Source: Streptomyces sp. Ru62 (lineage in GTDB: Bacteria > Actinomycetota > Actinomycetes > Streptomycetales > Streptomycetaceae). From it: a stretch of DNA of 64,000 bases. The position numbers and the translations under genes were made by a program. The notes beneath the pieces were generated by a model that had not been told where the DNA came from, made no database searches, and was given only the letters and a program-made list of their open reading frames with translations. Of this stretch, positions 50,139 to 58,887 are shown one piece after another. The stretch lies in contig NZ_PQSU01000011.1 of assembly GCF_002920615.1 (NCBI RefSeq), forward strand, positions 62,001 through 126,000, read 5' to 3'. How positions within the stretch are numbered: the stretch's first letter is position 1; every line of letters starts with the position of its first letter.

Positions 50139-50775
50139 CGCCACCGCCTCCTTCGGGGGCACCCCCCTCGTCGCCGGGTTCAGCGAACCGGACGAGGACC
50201 TGAAGTCCTGGCAGACGGACCGGACGCGCGCCCCCATCGCGACGAAGATCGTGGTGGCGGGCGGCTTCGGCGTCGGCAAGACCACGCTCGTCACGTCCGT
50301 CTCGGAGATCACGCCGCTGCAGACCGAGGCGCTGATGACCGAGGCCAGCGAGGGCACCGACGACCTGTCCGCCACGCCGGGCAAGCTCACCACCACCGTG
50401 GCCATGGACTTCGGCCGCATCACGCTCGACGACGACCTGGTGCTCTACCTGTTCGGCACGCCGGGCCAGCAGCGGTTCTGGTTCATGTGGGACGACCTGG
50501 TGCGCGGCGCGATCGGCGCCGTCGTCATGGCCGACACCCGCCGGCTGAAGGACTGCTTCCCGGCCCTGGACTACTTCGAGAGCTGCGGACTGCCGTACGT
50601 CGTCGCGGTCAACCACTTCGACGGCAGCGAGCGGTTCGAACCGGAGGACGTGCGGGAGGCGCTGACGATACCGGCGCACATCCCTGTCATGATCATGGAT
50701 GCGCGGCGGCGGATCTCGGCGATCGAGGTCCTCCTGGCCCTGGTGGGCCACGCGCTGGACGAAACCCCCGAGTAG
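50119..50775 (+). CDS. cvnD: Small Ras-like GTPase CvnD
   Basis: A 218-residue small GTPase. The G1 P-loop is GGFGVGKTTLV (about 49-59), the G3 region is LFGTPGQQRFWFMWD, and G4 is NHFD in place of NKxD. It should be switched by CvnB/CvnC and signal downstream. The GTG start at 50119 overlaps cvnC by 20 bases. The next gene, a flavin monooxygenase, follows after 41 bases with a strong ribosome site. Confidence 0.95.
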   Translation: MDSAVSDATASFGGTPLVAGFSEPDEDLKSWQTDRTRAPIATKIVVAGGFGVGKTTLVTSVSEITPLQTEALMTEASEGTDDLSATPGKLTTTVAMDFGRITLDDDLVLYLFGTPGQQRFWFMWDDLVRGAIGAVVMADTRRLKDCFPALDYFESCGLPYVVAVNHFDGSERFEPEDVREALTIPAHIPVMIMDARRRISAIEVLLALVGHALDETPE

Positions 50776-50816
50776 TCCTCACCCCTCGTCCTGATCCCGT
50801 AGGAGGCACCACCCGC

Positions 50817-52070
50817 ATGCGGAAGATACTCGTCGTCGGGGCCGGCCAGTCCGGCCTCCAGCTCGCCCTCGGCCTGCAGTCGCACGGTTACGAGGTCACC
50901 CTGATGTCGAACCGGACCGCGGACGAGATCCGCTCCGGCCGGGTCATGTCGACGCAGTGCATGTTCGACACGGCCCTCCAGCACGAGCGCGACCTCCAGC
51001 TGAACTTCTGGGAGTCCCAGGCCCCGAAGATCGAGGGACTCGGCGTCTCGGTGGCCGCGCCCGGCTCGCACGACCCGGGCCCGACCCAGCGGGCGATCGA
51101 CTGGGTGGGCAGGCTCGACGGGTACGCGCAGTCGGTGGACCAGCGGGTGAAGATGGCCGGCTGGATGGAGACCTTCGCCCAGCGCGGCGGCCAGCTGGTC
51201 ATCCACGGCGCGGCGGTCGGCGACCTGGACTACTTCTCCCGCACCTACGACCTCGTCCTGGTCGCGGCCGGCAAGGGCGAGCTGGTGTCGATGTTCGCCC
51301 GCGACCCGGAGCGCTCCCCGTACAGCGAGCCGCAGCGGGCGCTGGCGGTGGCGTACGTCCACGGGCTCGGCCCGCGCCCGGAGCACCCCGAGTTCGACGC
51401 GGTCCGCTGCAACCTGGTCCCCGGCGTCGGCGAGCTGTTCGTCATGCCGACGCTCACCACGTCCGGCCGCGCCGACATCCTCTTCTGGGAGGGCATACCC
51501 GGCGGCCCGCTCGACGTCTTCCAGGGCGTCAAGGACCCGGCGGAGCACCTCTCCCTGACCCTGGAACTCATGGAGAGGTTCACGCCCTGGGAGTACGCGC
51601 GGGCCACGAAGGTCGAACTCACCGACGCGGGCGGCACCTTGTCCGGCCGCTACGCCCCGACCGTCCGCAACCCCATCGGCCGGCTGCCCTCGGGCGGGCT
51701 GGTGCTGGGCGTGGCCGACGTGGTCGTCGCCAACGACCCGATCACCGGCCAGGGGTCCAACTCGGCGTCCAAGTGCGCCGCCGCGTACCTCGCGTCCATC
51801 CTGGAGCACGGTGACAAGCCGTTCGACGAGGAGTGGATGCGGCAGACGTTCGACCGGTACTGGGCCACCGCCCAGCACGTCACCAAGTGGACGAACGCGA
51901 TGCTGGCGCCGCCGCCGGAGCACGTGCTGAACCTCATCGGCGCGGCCGGGCAGTTGCAGCCGGTGGCGGATCGATTCGCCAACGCGTTCAACGACCCGGC
52001 CGACTTCGAGAACTTCTTCTACGACCCGGAGAAGACGTCCGCGTACCTGGGCTCGCTCACCGGAGCCTGA
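50817..52070 (+). CDS. StyA-type styrene/indole monooxygenase-like flavoprotein
   Basis: A 417-residue group E flavoprotein monooxygenase like the styrene monooxygenase oxygenase component StyA. The FAD-binding loop is ILVVGAGQSGLQLALGLQ at the N-terminus, followed by YEVTLMSNRTADEIRSGRV. VLGVADVVVANDPITGQGSN matches the second FAD segment. Such enzymes epoxidise styrene or indole and need a separate flavin reductase, which is not encoded nearby. AGGAGG lies 10 bases before ATG 50817. It is last in the conservon operon; the 3' end overlaps the convergent NlpC gene by 14 bases. Confidence 0.88.
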   Translation: MRKILVVGAGQSGLQLALGLQSHGYEVTLMSNRTADEIRSGRVMSTQCMFDTALQHERDLQLNFWESQAPKIEGLGVSVAAPGSHDPGPTQRAIDWVGRLDGYAQSVDQRVKMAGWMETFAQRGGQLVIHGAAVGDLDYFSRTYDLVLVAAGKGELVSMFARDPERSPYSEPQRALAVAYVHGLGPRPEHPEFDAVRCNLVPGVGELFVMPTLTTSGRADILFWEGIPGGPLDVFQGVKDPAEHLSLTLELMERFTPWEYARATKVELTDAGGTLSGRYAPTVRNPIGRLPSGGLVLGVADVVVANDPITGQGSNSASKCAAAYLASILEHGDKPFDEEWMRQTFDRYWATAQHVTKWTNAMLAPPPEHVLNLIGAAGQLQPVADRFANAFNDPADFENFFYDPEKTSAYLGSLTGA

Positions 52071-53130
52071 CGGGCTCCCCCCGCGAGGGCTGGCCGCGCC
52101 CGCCCGTACCGGGACGTACGGCGCCCAGGACCGGAAAGCTGGCGATCGGTGACACCGTGACCTTCTCACCCGGCCTGGGCGCCTGCACCACCTTCCCGCC
52201 GCCGACGTACATCGCCACGTGCGTCGCCTCCGGGAAGTACACCACCAGGTCGCCCGGCAGGAGCCGGTTCAGCGGGACCCTTCCCAGCCGTTCCCACTGC
52301 TCCTGGCTGGTGCGCGGGATCGGTGTCCCCGCGTGGGACCACGCCTGGGAGGTCAGGCCCGAGCAGTCGTACGCGTCGGGGCCCTGCGCGCCCCACTGGT
52401 ACGGCTTGCCGACCTGGTCCAGGGCGTAGCGGACGGCACGGTCGCCGGCCGGGGTGGCCGCGCGGTCGGCGGGCAGGGCGCCCGCGGTGGTCAGGCGCTG
52501 CTGGGCCGCGGTGACCCCCTGCTGTTCCAGCCGGGCCACGGCCGCCAGCCGGTCCGGGGTGAGACCGGCCAGCAGGCGTTCCACGTCGGCGAGTTTCCCC
52601 TGGACGTCGTCGCGCTGCCGTTTCTGCCGGGCGGCCAGGCCGAGCTGGGTGTCGAGGGCCTTGCGGGCCGCGCGGGCCAGCGCGTCCTTGCGCTGTTCCG
52701 CGGCGGTGAGACGGTCCACCGTACGGGCCCGTTCGCGTGCCAGCTCGCCGAGCACATGGCCCTCGTCCAGCGCGTGCTGCGGGTCGGGCGCGAGGAGCAC
52801 GCGCACGTACGGGCCGAGGCCGCCGCTGCCCTGGTACTGCTGCCGGGCCAGGCGCCCGGCCTCGGTGCGGCTGTCCTGGAGGGTGAGCCGGGCGCGGGCG
52901 AGTTCGCCGTCGAGCCGGGCCACCTCGGCGCGCTGCCGCTTCAGCTCCTCGGTCACGGCGTTGTAGGTCTCGGTGGCCTGCTCGGTCTTCCGGTAGAGCT
53001 GCTGAAGTTCCGTCAGCAGCTCGGCCACGGACCGCTGGGGGTCCGGTGTGGCCGCCGCGGGTACGGGCACGAGGACGGCCTGGGCCGCCGCCACCGTCGT
53101 ACAGGCCAGACGCAGAAGCCTTCCTGACAC
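52057..53130 (-). CDS. Secreted NlpC/P60 peptidoglycan endopeptidase
   Basis: A 357-residue secreted protein. A signal peptide (about 1-27, ACTTVAAAQAVLVPVPAAA) is followed by a long coiled-coil (about 33-215, LQQLYRKTEQATETYNAVTE onwards) and an NlpC/P60 domain. The catalytic Cys256 is in YDCSGLTSQAW and His304 is in THVAMYVGGG. It should cut peptide stems in peptidoglycan. The start is GTG 53130 with a near-perfect Shine-Dalgarno GGAGGTGA. It converges with the monooxygenase gene. Confidence 0.93.
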   Translation of the reverse strand: MSGRLLRLACTTVAAAQAVLVPVPAAATPDPQRSVAELLTELQQLYRKTEQATETYNAVTEELKRQRAEVARLDGELARARLTLQDSRTEAGRLARQQYQGSGGLGPYVRVLLAPDPQHALDEGHVLGELARERARTVDRLTAAEQRKDALARAARKALDTQLGLAARQKRQRDDVQGKLADVERLLAGLTPDRLAAVARLEQQGVTAAQQRLTTAGALPADRAATPAGDRAVRYALDQVGKPYQWGAQGPDAYDCSGLTSQAWSHAGTPIPRTSQEQWERLGRVPLNRLLPGDLVVYFPEATHVAMYVGGGKVVQAPRPGEKVTVSPIASFPVLGAVRPGTGGRGQPSRGEPVRLR

Positions 53131-53242
53131 GTCATCACCTCCGCTGCGAGGGAAGCGGAATCTCCACTTCCCAGCGCAACCCGATAATCAGACGTGTCGG
53201 TGCCGGCTGGATACGAAGCCTGCGCGGTTCGGCGCAGCGGTT

Positions 53243-53563
53243 TCACCCGTTCGCGTCGTCCGGCTTGCCGGACGGCGTGGCGTCCGGCTTGGACCAGGGC
53301 CAGCGGAGCCTCCCGCCCGACCTGTCGTCCGGGTCGTACCGGTACTTCCACCCCTGGATCAGCCCCAGCCGCCTGCTGTGCCCCCGGGGCACACGGCGGT
53401 AGACCAGTACCGTGGGCGGGCCGCCCCCGGGATCCGGGACGGGGATGCGGTACGTCTTCGGGGGGTGCCCGGTGGGGCCGACCAGGACGGGCAGCACGCG
53501 TCCGTCCATGGGGCCGCCCTCGAACGGGGTGTCCTGGCTCTTCACGGGTCCAGTCTCAGCCAT
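53243..53563 (-). CDS. Conserved hypothetical protein
   Basis: A 106-residue basic protein (PMDGRVLPVLVGPTGHPPKT, then YRIPVPDPG; later LVYRRVPRGHSRRLGLIQGW). It has no membrane segment or metal motif. Its ATG overlaps the end of the TetR gene by 8 bases (ATGGCTGA), so the two are translationally coupled. I do not recognise a function. Confidence 0.72.
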   Translation of the reverse strand: MAETGPVKSQDTPFEGGPMDGRVLPVLVGPTGHPPKTYRIPVPDPGGGPPTVLVYRRVPRGHSRRLGLIQGWKYRYDPDDRSGGRLRWPWSKPDATPSGKPDDANG

Positions 53564-54206
53564 CCGCCGACAGCGCGGTGACCAGCGCGGCCGTCTGCGG
53601 GTCCCGGCCCGCGGTGACGGTGAGGACGGCCAGGAACTGCTCCACCAGCCAGTCGCGCAGCTCCTCCACCGGGGGCTGCTTGTCCTCGTCCAGCCAGATC
53701 AGGGAGGCCGCCTCCACCGCCGTGATCCACATCCTGACGGTCATGCGCAGCCGGGGACCGGGATCGGCCACGCCGAGGTGCTGGTGGATGTGTTCGGCGG
53801 CGGACCGGCGCACCCCGTCCACGATGGCGGTGGTGCGGGAGGTCTCCACCACGCTGCCGCCCTGGAGCAGCGCGCTGAAGCCGGTGTCGTGCTCGTCCAC
53901 GAAGGCCAGATAGCGGTCCAGGGCGCGGGACAGCCGGGGCAGCAGGGGGCCCTCGCGGGGCTCGTCGAAGCACTGCCGGAGCTCTTCGGCGGCGGAGCGC
54001 AGCGCGGCCTCGTAGAGCTGCTGCTTGCCGCCGGGGAAGTACCGGTACACCAGCGGGCGCGACACCCCGGCCGCCTCCGCCACGTCGTCCAGGGAGACGT
54101 CCTCGGGCGCGCGGTGCGCGAAGAGGCCCAGGGCGGCGTCGAGGAGCTGGCTTCGCCGCTCCTCGACGCTGAGCCGGCGGTATGCGGGGGTGGCCGACGG
54201 GGTCAT
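53556..54206 (-). CDS. TetR-family transcriptional regulator
   Basis: A 216-residue regulator. The HTH is at about 20-65: RRSQLLDAALGLFAHRAPED, then VSLDDVAEAAGVSRPLVYRYF. The remainder is the ligand-binding helical domain. I chose ATG 54206; TAGGCT lies 7 bases upstream, suggesting a leaderless message. It lies 74 bases downstream of the AurF-like gene on the same strand and may regulate the AurF/ferritin-like divergent pair. Confidence 0.9.
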   Translation of the reverse strand: MTPSATPAYRRLSVEERRSQLLDAALGLFAHRAPEDVSLDDVAEAAGVSRPLVYRYFPGGKQQLYEAALRSAAEELRQCFDEPREGPLLPRLSRALDRYLAFVDEHDTGFSALLQGGSVVETSRTTAIVDGVRRSAAEHIHQHLGVADPGPRLRMTVRMWITAVEAASLIWLDEDKQPPVEELRDWLVEQFLAVLTVTAGRDPQTAALVTALSADG

Positions 54207-54280
54207 GCCTCGCAGCCTAATCGCCGCGCGGCCCCGGCCGGCTTCCAGCCGCCGGTGCGCGGGGCCGCTCGTGCAGTCGC

Positions 54281-55219
54281 CTATGCCAGGAGGCCGGAGG
54301 ACCTCCACAGGCGCCGGCCGACACCCCGCAGCACCCCGATGTCGTCGAGGAAGTCCGTCAACCGTTTCGCACCCGTCTGCATGACCTCCCGCCGGTGCGC
54401 ACTGGCCTTCACCTGCGCCATCGCCTCCCGCTTGTCCAGGCCGACGTTGGTGTAGACCTCCGGGTTGACGAAGGCGACCGAGAAGACGCGGGCGAACTCG
54501 CCCGACGTGACCCGGGTGAACTCCTGGGACCACTTCGGCGCGGTCACCATCTGGCGCCGCAGCTCCTCACGGGCGTACCGCACGTGCCGCGCCTCCTCCA
54601 CCACGTGGATCCGCGTGACGCCCCGGATCAGCGGCTGCACCCGCTCGTCGGGGAACGTCAGCCGCTGCATCCAGTCCAGCACCTCCTCGCCGAGCAGCGT
54701 GGCGGTGAAGGAACCGGGGGTGGTGGAGATCGTCTTGAACAGGCGGCCGAGGTTCTGGTGGGCGCGGCTCACCGGGTACCAGGGCGTGCCGCCGTGCGAG
54801 ATCAGCCGGGCGAACATCTTCGAGTGCCGGCACTCGTCCTCGATCTCGGTGAGCGCGTACCGCACGTGCGCGCTCGTCGCCGCCTTGTCGTAGATGTGCC
54901 GGACGAGCAACTGCATGAGGATGATCTCGAACCAGATGCCGAGCGAGGCCAGCGCGGCGGCCTCGTGCCGGGAGAGCAGGATGCGCTGTTCCTCGCTCAT
55001 CCGCTTCCACATCGGCGTGTCGTACAGCGACACCAGCTCCGGCGGCCAGAACCACTTGCCCTCCTCGAAGGGCGCGTCCCAGTCCAGCTCCTCGTCCGGG
55101 TCGAAGGAGTGCTTGGCGGAAGAGACGAGCAGCCGTTCGGCCACCTGTTCCCGGTCCTTGAGCAGGCCGAGCGCGTCGCGCAGCCCGTCCAGCGCGTCCG
55201 CTTCCGTCAGGGTCGTCAT
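54281..55219 (-). CDS. AurF-like diiron oxygenase
   Basis: A 312-residue helical diiron protein of the AurF (p-aminobenzoate N-oxygenase) family. Iron ligands are in LSRHEAAALASLGIWFEIIL, LTEIEDECRHSKMF (E-x-x-D-E-x-R-H), LGEEVLDW and HVVEEARHVRYAREEL. The substrate may be an arylamine or another small molecule; it is not predictable. ATG 55219 is preceded by GAGGTGAGGGAG. It diverges from a second diiron gene with 123 bases between them. Confidence 0.88.
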   Translation of the reverse strand: MTTLTEADALDGLRDALGLLKDREQVAERLLVSSAKHSFDPDEELDWDAPFEEGKWFWPPELVSLYDTPMWKRMSEEQRILLSRHEAAALASLGIWFEIILMQLLVRHIYDKAATSAHVRYALTEIEDECRHSKMFARLISHGGTPWYPVSRAHQNLGRLFKTISTTPGSFTATLLGEEVLDWMQRLTFPDERVQPLIRGVTRIHVVEEARHVRYAREELRRQMVTAPKWSQEFTRVTSGEFARVFSVAFVNPEVYTNVGLDKREAMAQVKASAHRREVMQTGAKRLTDFLDDIGVLRGVGRRLWRSSGLLA

Positions 55220-55259
55220 GGCTCCCTCACCTCGTTACCCGGGGGTAGTCGTCCTGCCT

Positions 55260-55283
55260 CTTATGAGACTGCCTGTCAGCAAG
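55260..55283. promoter_or_regulatory. Possible TetR operator between the two diiron genes
   Basis: GACTGCCTGTC at 55267-55277 is an imperfect inverted repeat (GACNGNCNGTC) placed between the divergent starts at 55219 and 55343. TetR operators often have this form. Assignment to the TetR gene nearby is inference only. Confidence 0.35.
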
Positions 55284-55342
55284 GTCGTCAATCCCTTGCG
55301 CATGACTTGTTGACCCGGCGTCTACGTGTGAGCCTGCGGGGT

Positions 55343-56452
55343 ATGCCGACCCATGAGCTCTACGCCAACGAGCCGGGAGACTCCCCCTGGCAGGTCCCCG
55401 CCGCCGGCGCGGCCCGGTTCAGCTGGGAGTACGACGACGGCCGCGACCGCCTCCTCGCCCTGTACCAGAAGGGCAAGGACAAGCAGTGGGACGGGCTGAC
55501 GCGGATCGACTGGGACCTGGAGGTCGACCCGTACGACGCCCTCGGCACGCCCGACGAGGCGATGTCCCTGTACGGCACCCCGTACTGGGACAAGCTCTCG
55601 CAGAAGGACAAGGGCGAGCTGCGCCGGCACTACGCCTCCTGGCAGTTCAGCCAGTTCCTGCACGGCGAGCAGGGCGCGATGATCTGTGCGGCGCGGATCG
55701 TGGAGTCGGTGCCCGACCTGGACGCCAAGTTCTACTCCGCGACCCAGACCATGGACGAGGCCCGGCACGCCGAGATCTACGGCCGCTTCCTGCACGAGAA
55801 GATGGGCCTCGTCTACCCGATCAACGACAACCTCCGGTCGCTGCTCGGCGACACCCTGCGCGACAGCCGCTGGGACATGCCCTACCTCGGCATGCAGGTG
55901 CTGATCGAGGGCCTGGCGCTGGCCGCCTTCGGGATGATCCGGGACACCACGAACAAGCCGCTGCCCAAGCAGATCCTCACGTACGTCATGCAGGACGAGG
56001 CCCGGCACGTGGCCTTCGGCCGGATGGCGCTGCGCGACTACTACAAGCAGCTCACCGACGCCGAACTGCGCGAGCGCGAGGAGTTCGTCATCGAGGGCTG
56101 CTACCTGATGCGCGACCGGCTGCGCGGGGTGGAGGTGCTGGAGAACTTCGGCATCCCCAAGGCCGAGGCGGAGGCGCTCAGCGAGCGGTCCGAGTTCCTC
56201 CGGCTCTTCCGCAAGCTGCTGTTCAGCCGCATCGTCCCGTGCGTCAAGGACATCGGCCTGTGGGGCGAGCGGCTCCAGCGGGCCTATGTCGACATGGGCG
56301 TGCTGGAGCTGGGCGACTCCGACCTGGACCTGCTGATGGCCCAGGACGAGGAGCTGGCCGAGCGGCTGGACGCCGAGCGCTTCGCCGCCGAGGAGCGGGA
56401 ACGGGTGGCCGAGGTGGAGACGGCGATCGAGTCGGGGGCGGCGGAGGACTGA
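55343..56452 (+). CDS. Ferritin-like diiron protein
   Basis: A 369-residue helical protein with two E-x-x-x-H-type iron-ligand motifs: TQTMDEARHAEIYGRFL and MQDEARHVAFGRMAL. The helices HYASWQFSQFLHGEQGAMIC and LIEGLALAAFGMIRD supply the other carboxylates. This is a large ferritin-like/RNR-like diiron protein common in Streptomyces; the reaction is unknown. ATG 55343 is the start of the family-like region (MPTHELYANEPG); the open frame runs 948 bases upstream as a shadow of the AurF-like gene. The C-terminal 40 residues are an acidic helix. Confidence 0.88.
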   Translation: MPTHELYANEPGDSPWQVPAAGAARFSWEYDDGRDRLLALYQKGKDKQWDGLTRIDWDLEVDPYDALGTPDEAMSLYGTPYWDKLSQKDKGELRRHYASWQFSQFLHGEQGAMICAARIVESVPDLDAKFYSATQTMDEARHAEIYGRFLHEKMGLVYPINDNLRSLLGDTLRDSRWDMPYLGMQVLIEGLALAAFGMIRDTTNKPLPKQILTYVMQDEARHVAFGRMALRDYYKQLTDAELREREEFVIEGCYLMRDRLRGVEVLENFGIPKAEAEALSERSEFLRLFRKLLFSRIVPCVKDIGLWGERLQRAYVDMGVLELGDSDLDLLMAQDEELAERLDAERFAAEERERVAEVETAIESGAAED

Positions 56453-56493
56453 CCGGGCGCGGAACGCGGTGCCGGCCGTTCACCCGGGTGCAG

Positions 56494-56499
56494 TAGCGT
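56494..56499 (+). promoter_or_regulatory. -10 box of leaderless gene (TAGCGT)
   Basis: TAGCGT, 6 bases, then GTG at 56506. It is the same hexamer and spacing as at 3461. Confidence 0.6.
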
Positions 56500-56505
56500 G
56501 CTGGC

Positions 56506-57354
56506 GTGTCCATGCCTCCACCGCCGCAGAATCCCGGCCCCTACGGCCAGCAGCCGCCGCAGCAGCCGGGGCCGTACGGCCAGCAGCCGCCGCAGGCCCC
56601 GGGCCCGTACGGCTCCCCGTATCCCCAGCAGCCCTACCCGCAGCAGCAGCCGTACCCGGCCCAGCAGCCGTACCCGCAGCAGCAGCCCTATCCCGGCTGG
56701 GGCGTGCCGCCGATGGCCCCGCCCCCGAAGAAGCGGCGGATCGGGCTGGTGCTCGGCATCGTGGGCGGTGTCGTCGCGGCCGTCGTGGTACTGCTCATCG
56801 TGCTCGGCATGGTGGCCGAGAGCGGCTTCCCCGCGGCGGAGCACAAGCTCACCCTGCCCGGGAAGCTGCTCGACGGGACGTACGAACTCGTCGACGACCT
56901 CTCCGGGTCCGAGGGCAAGAAGATCAGCGACGAGGCCGACGGAGCCTGGGACGCCAAGGACACCCACGGCGTGGTCGGCACCTACAGCCCGGGTGGTGAC
57001 GAGGCCAAGGGCACCCTGGTGGTGTCCGGCATGTACGGCCGGTTCAAGAACACCGAAGAGGCCCGTACGAACATGATGAAGGGCGCCGGCGAGGGCGACG
57101 GCGCCACGATCGCCGTACCGGCGAAGGAGTTCGAGCTGGACGGCATCACCATCAGCTGCGAGGTGATGACCGAGGAGCACCTCGGCACGAAGATCACCGT
57201 GCCGGTGTGCGCCTGGGCCGACGGCAACACCGGCGCCACGGTCGCCGAGGTGGCCACCGCGGCCATGGATCAGGCCCCCTCGGACGTCGACCTGGAGGCG
57301 TTCGCGCGCAAGACCCTCACGATCCGCTCGGAGATGCGCAAGCCGATCGGCTGA
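56506..57354 (+). CDS. Single-pass membrane protein with Pro/Gln/Tyr-rich N-terminus
   Basis: A 282-residue protein. Residues 1-75 consist of repeats of P-x-P-Y-(G/P)-Q-Q-P, typical of disordered actinobacterial cytosolic tails. A KKRR stop-transfer is followed by one membrane helix (about 80-102, IGLVLGIVGGVVAAVVVLLI). The rest (about 103-282) is an extracellular beta-rich domain (LTLPGKLLDGTYELVDDL, later GITISCEVMTEEHLGTKITV, VCAWADGN) with two Cys that could pair. Function unknown. Start GTG 56506 is set by the leaderless -10 box. Confidence 0.82.
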   Translation: MSMPPPPQNPGPYGQQPPQQPGPYGQQPPQAPGPYGSPYPQQPYPQQQPYPAQQPYPQQQPYPGWGVPPMAPPPKKRRIGLVLGIVGGVVAAVVVLLIVLGMVAESGFPAAEHKLTLPGKLLDGTYELVDDLSGSEGKKISDEADGAWDAKDTHGVVGTYSPGGDEAKGTLVVSGMYGRFKNTEEARTNMMKGAGEGDGATIAVPAKEFELDGITISCEVMTEEHLGTKITVPVCAWADGNTGATVAEVATAAMDQAPSDVDLEAFARKTLTIRSEMRKPIG

Positions 57355-57375
57355 GCCTCACGATCCGCTGGTGGG

Positions 57376-57393
57376 GCCGGTCGGCTGACCGGC
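57376..57393. terminator. Short hairpin between convergent genes
   Basis: A 7-bp stem GCCGGTC-GGCT-GACCGGC between the end of the membrane protein gene and the stop of the penicillin-binding protein gene. Confidence 0.5.
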
Positions 57394-58887
57394 TCACCGC
57401 CCCAGCACCGCCCGCATCACCTCGCGCGCGATCGGCGCCGCGTCCCCGCCGCCGCTGATCTCGCCCCGGTCCGCCGAGGCGTCCTCCACGACCACCGCGA
57501 CCGCCACCTGCGGCTCCAGGGCGTCCTCGGCCTGCGCCCAGGAGACGAACCAGGCGTAGGGCACCCCGGCGTTGCCGATCCCGTGCTGGGCGGTGCCGGT
57601 CTTGCCGCCGACGAGCGCGCCGGGGATGGCCGCGTTGGTGCCGGTGCCGTCCTCCACCACGCCGGCCATCAGCTCCTTCATGAGGGCCGCCGTGGACGGC
57701 CGCATCACCTGCCGCGCCGGCCGGGCCGCGCTGCCCGAGACCGTCTCGCCGCCGTGCCGGACGGTCCGCTCCACCAGGTACGGCGGACGCAGCCGGCCGC
57801 CGTCCGCGACCGCCGCCGCGACCATCGCCATCTGCAACGGCGTGGCCCGCGTGTTGTACTGCCCGATCGAGGACAGCGCGAGCTGCGCCCTGTCCACCCG
57901 CGTGTCGAAGGTGCTGGGCGCCACGGCGAAGGGGATGCGCACCCCGGTGTCGTTGAACCCGAACGCCTGGGCCGTGGTCGCCATGTCCCGCACCCCCACG
58001 TCCACGCCCAGCTTGGCGAAGACCGTGTTGCAGGACCACTCGAAGGCGTCGCGCACCGAGGCGTCCCGGCAGCCGTCGCCCTCGTTGGTCAGCCGGGTGG
58101 TGGTGCCGGGCAGCCGGTAGGGGTCGGGGGAGTCGGTGCGCTGGTCCAGGTCGGTCACCACGCCCGCGTCCAGCGCCGCCGCCGCGGTGACCACCTTGAA
58201 CGTCGACCCCGGCGGATAGGTCTGCCGTACCGCCCGGTTGAGCATCGGCTTCTCCGGGTCGCTGTTGAGCCGCGCCCACGCCGCCGTCACCGCCTCGCTG
58301 TTGCCGGACAGCTCAGAGGGGTCGTACGACGGGCTGCTCACCAGTGCCAGGACCCGGCCCGTGGCCGGCTCGACCGCGGCCACCGCTCCCTTCCGCCCGG
58401 CGAGCCCCCGGAACGCGGCCTCCTGTGCCTGCCGGTTCAGGGTCGTGACCACATCACCACCGCGGCCCCGCGCCCGCGTCACGTCGTTCCACAGCGGCAG
58501 CGGCGCGAGCACCGGATCGGTGCCGGACAGCACCCCGTCCGCCGCGTGCTCCAGATACGTGGTGCCGTACTTCTGCGAGGAGAAGCCGGTGACGGGCGCG
58601 TACAACGGGCCGTTGCCGTAGGTGCGTTCGTAGCGGAGCTGCTCACCGGTGTCCACGGAACCGGTGACCGGCTCGCCGCCCACCAGGATGTTCCCGCGCG
58701 GCACCTGGTACCGGGCGATCGCGGCCCGGCGGTTCGCCGGATTGCCGTTGTACTCCTCGGACTGCACGACCTGCACCCGGGTCGCGTTGGCCAGCAGCGC
58801 CGCCAGCAGCAGCGCGCAGAACACACAGGCGTGCCGGATGTACCTGCCCATCGGGCGCCCGCCGTCGGGAAGGCCGTACTCGGTCAC
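57394..58887 (-). CDS. Class B penicillin-binding protein (PBP2-like transpeptidase)
   Basis: A 497-residue transpeptidase. A short cytosolic N-terminus and membrane anchor (ACVFCALLLAALLANATRV) precede a dimerisation domain (RGNILVGGEPVTGS) and the transpeptidase domain. That domain has the active Ser in PPGSTFKV, SxN in EWSCNTVFAK and KTG in VGGKTGTAQHG. It cross-links peptidoglycan. The start is GTG 58887, overlapping the RodA/FtsW stop by 4 bases. RodA and PBP together form a glycan polymerase-transpeptidase pair. Confidence 0.93.
   Translation of the reverse strand: MTEYGLPDGGRPMGRYIRHACVFCALLLAALLANATRVQVVQSEEYNGNPANRRAAIARYQVPRGNILVGGEPVTGSVDTGEQLRYERTYGNGPLYAPVTGFSSQKYGTTYLEHAADGVLSGTDPVLAPLPLWNDVTRARGRGGDVVTTLNRQAQEAAFRGLAGRKGAVAAVEPATGRVLALVSSPSYDPSELSGNSEAVTAAWARLNSDPEKPMLNRAVRQTYPPGSTFKVVTAAAALDAGVVTDLDQRTDSPDPYRLPGTTTRLTNEGDGCRDASVRDAFEWSCNTVFAKLGVDVGVRDMATTAQAFGFNDTGVRIPFAVAPSTFDTRVDRAQLALSSIGQYNTRATPLQMAMVAAAVADGGRLRPPYLVERTVRHGGETVSGSAARPARQVMRPSTAALMKELMAGVVEDGTGTNAAIPGALVGGKTGTAQHGIGNAGVPYAWFVSWAQAEDALEPQVAVAVVVEDASADRGEISGGGDAAPIAREVMRAVLGR

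Noticed and set aside
54395..55342. N-terminal extension of the ferritin-like protein to 685 residues
   Set aside because: The extra 316 codons are antisense to the AurF-like gene; family-like sequence begins at ATG 55343.
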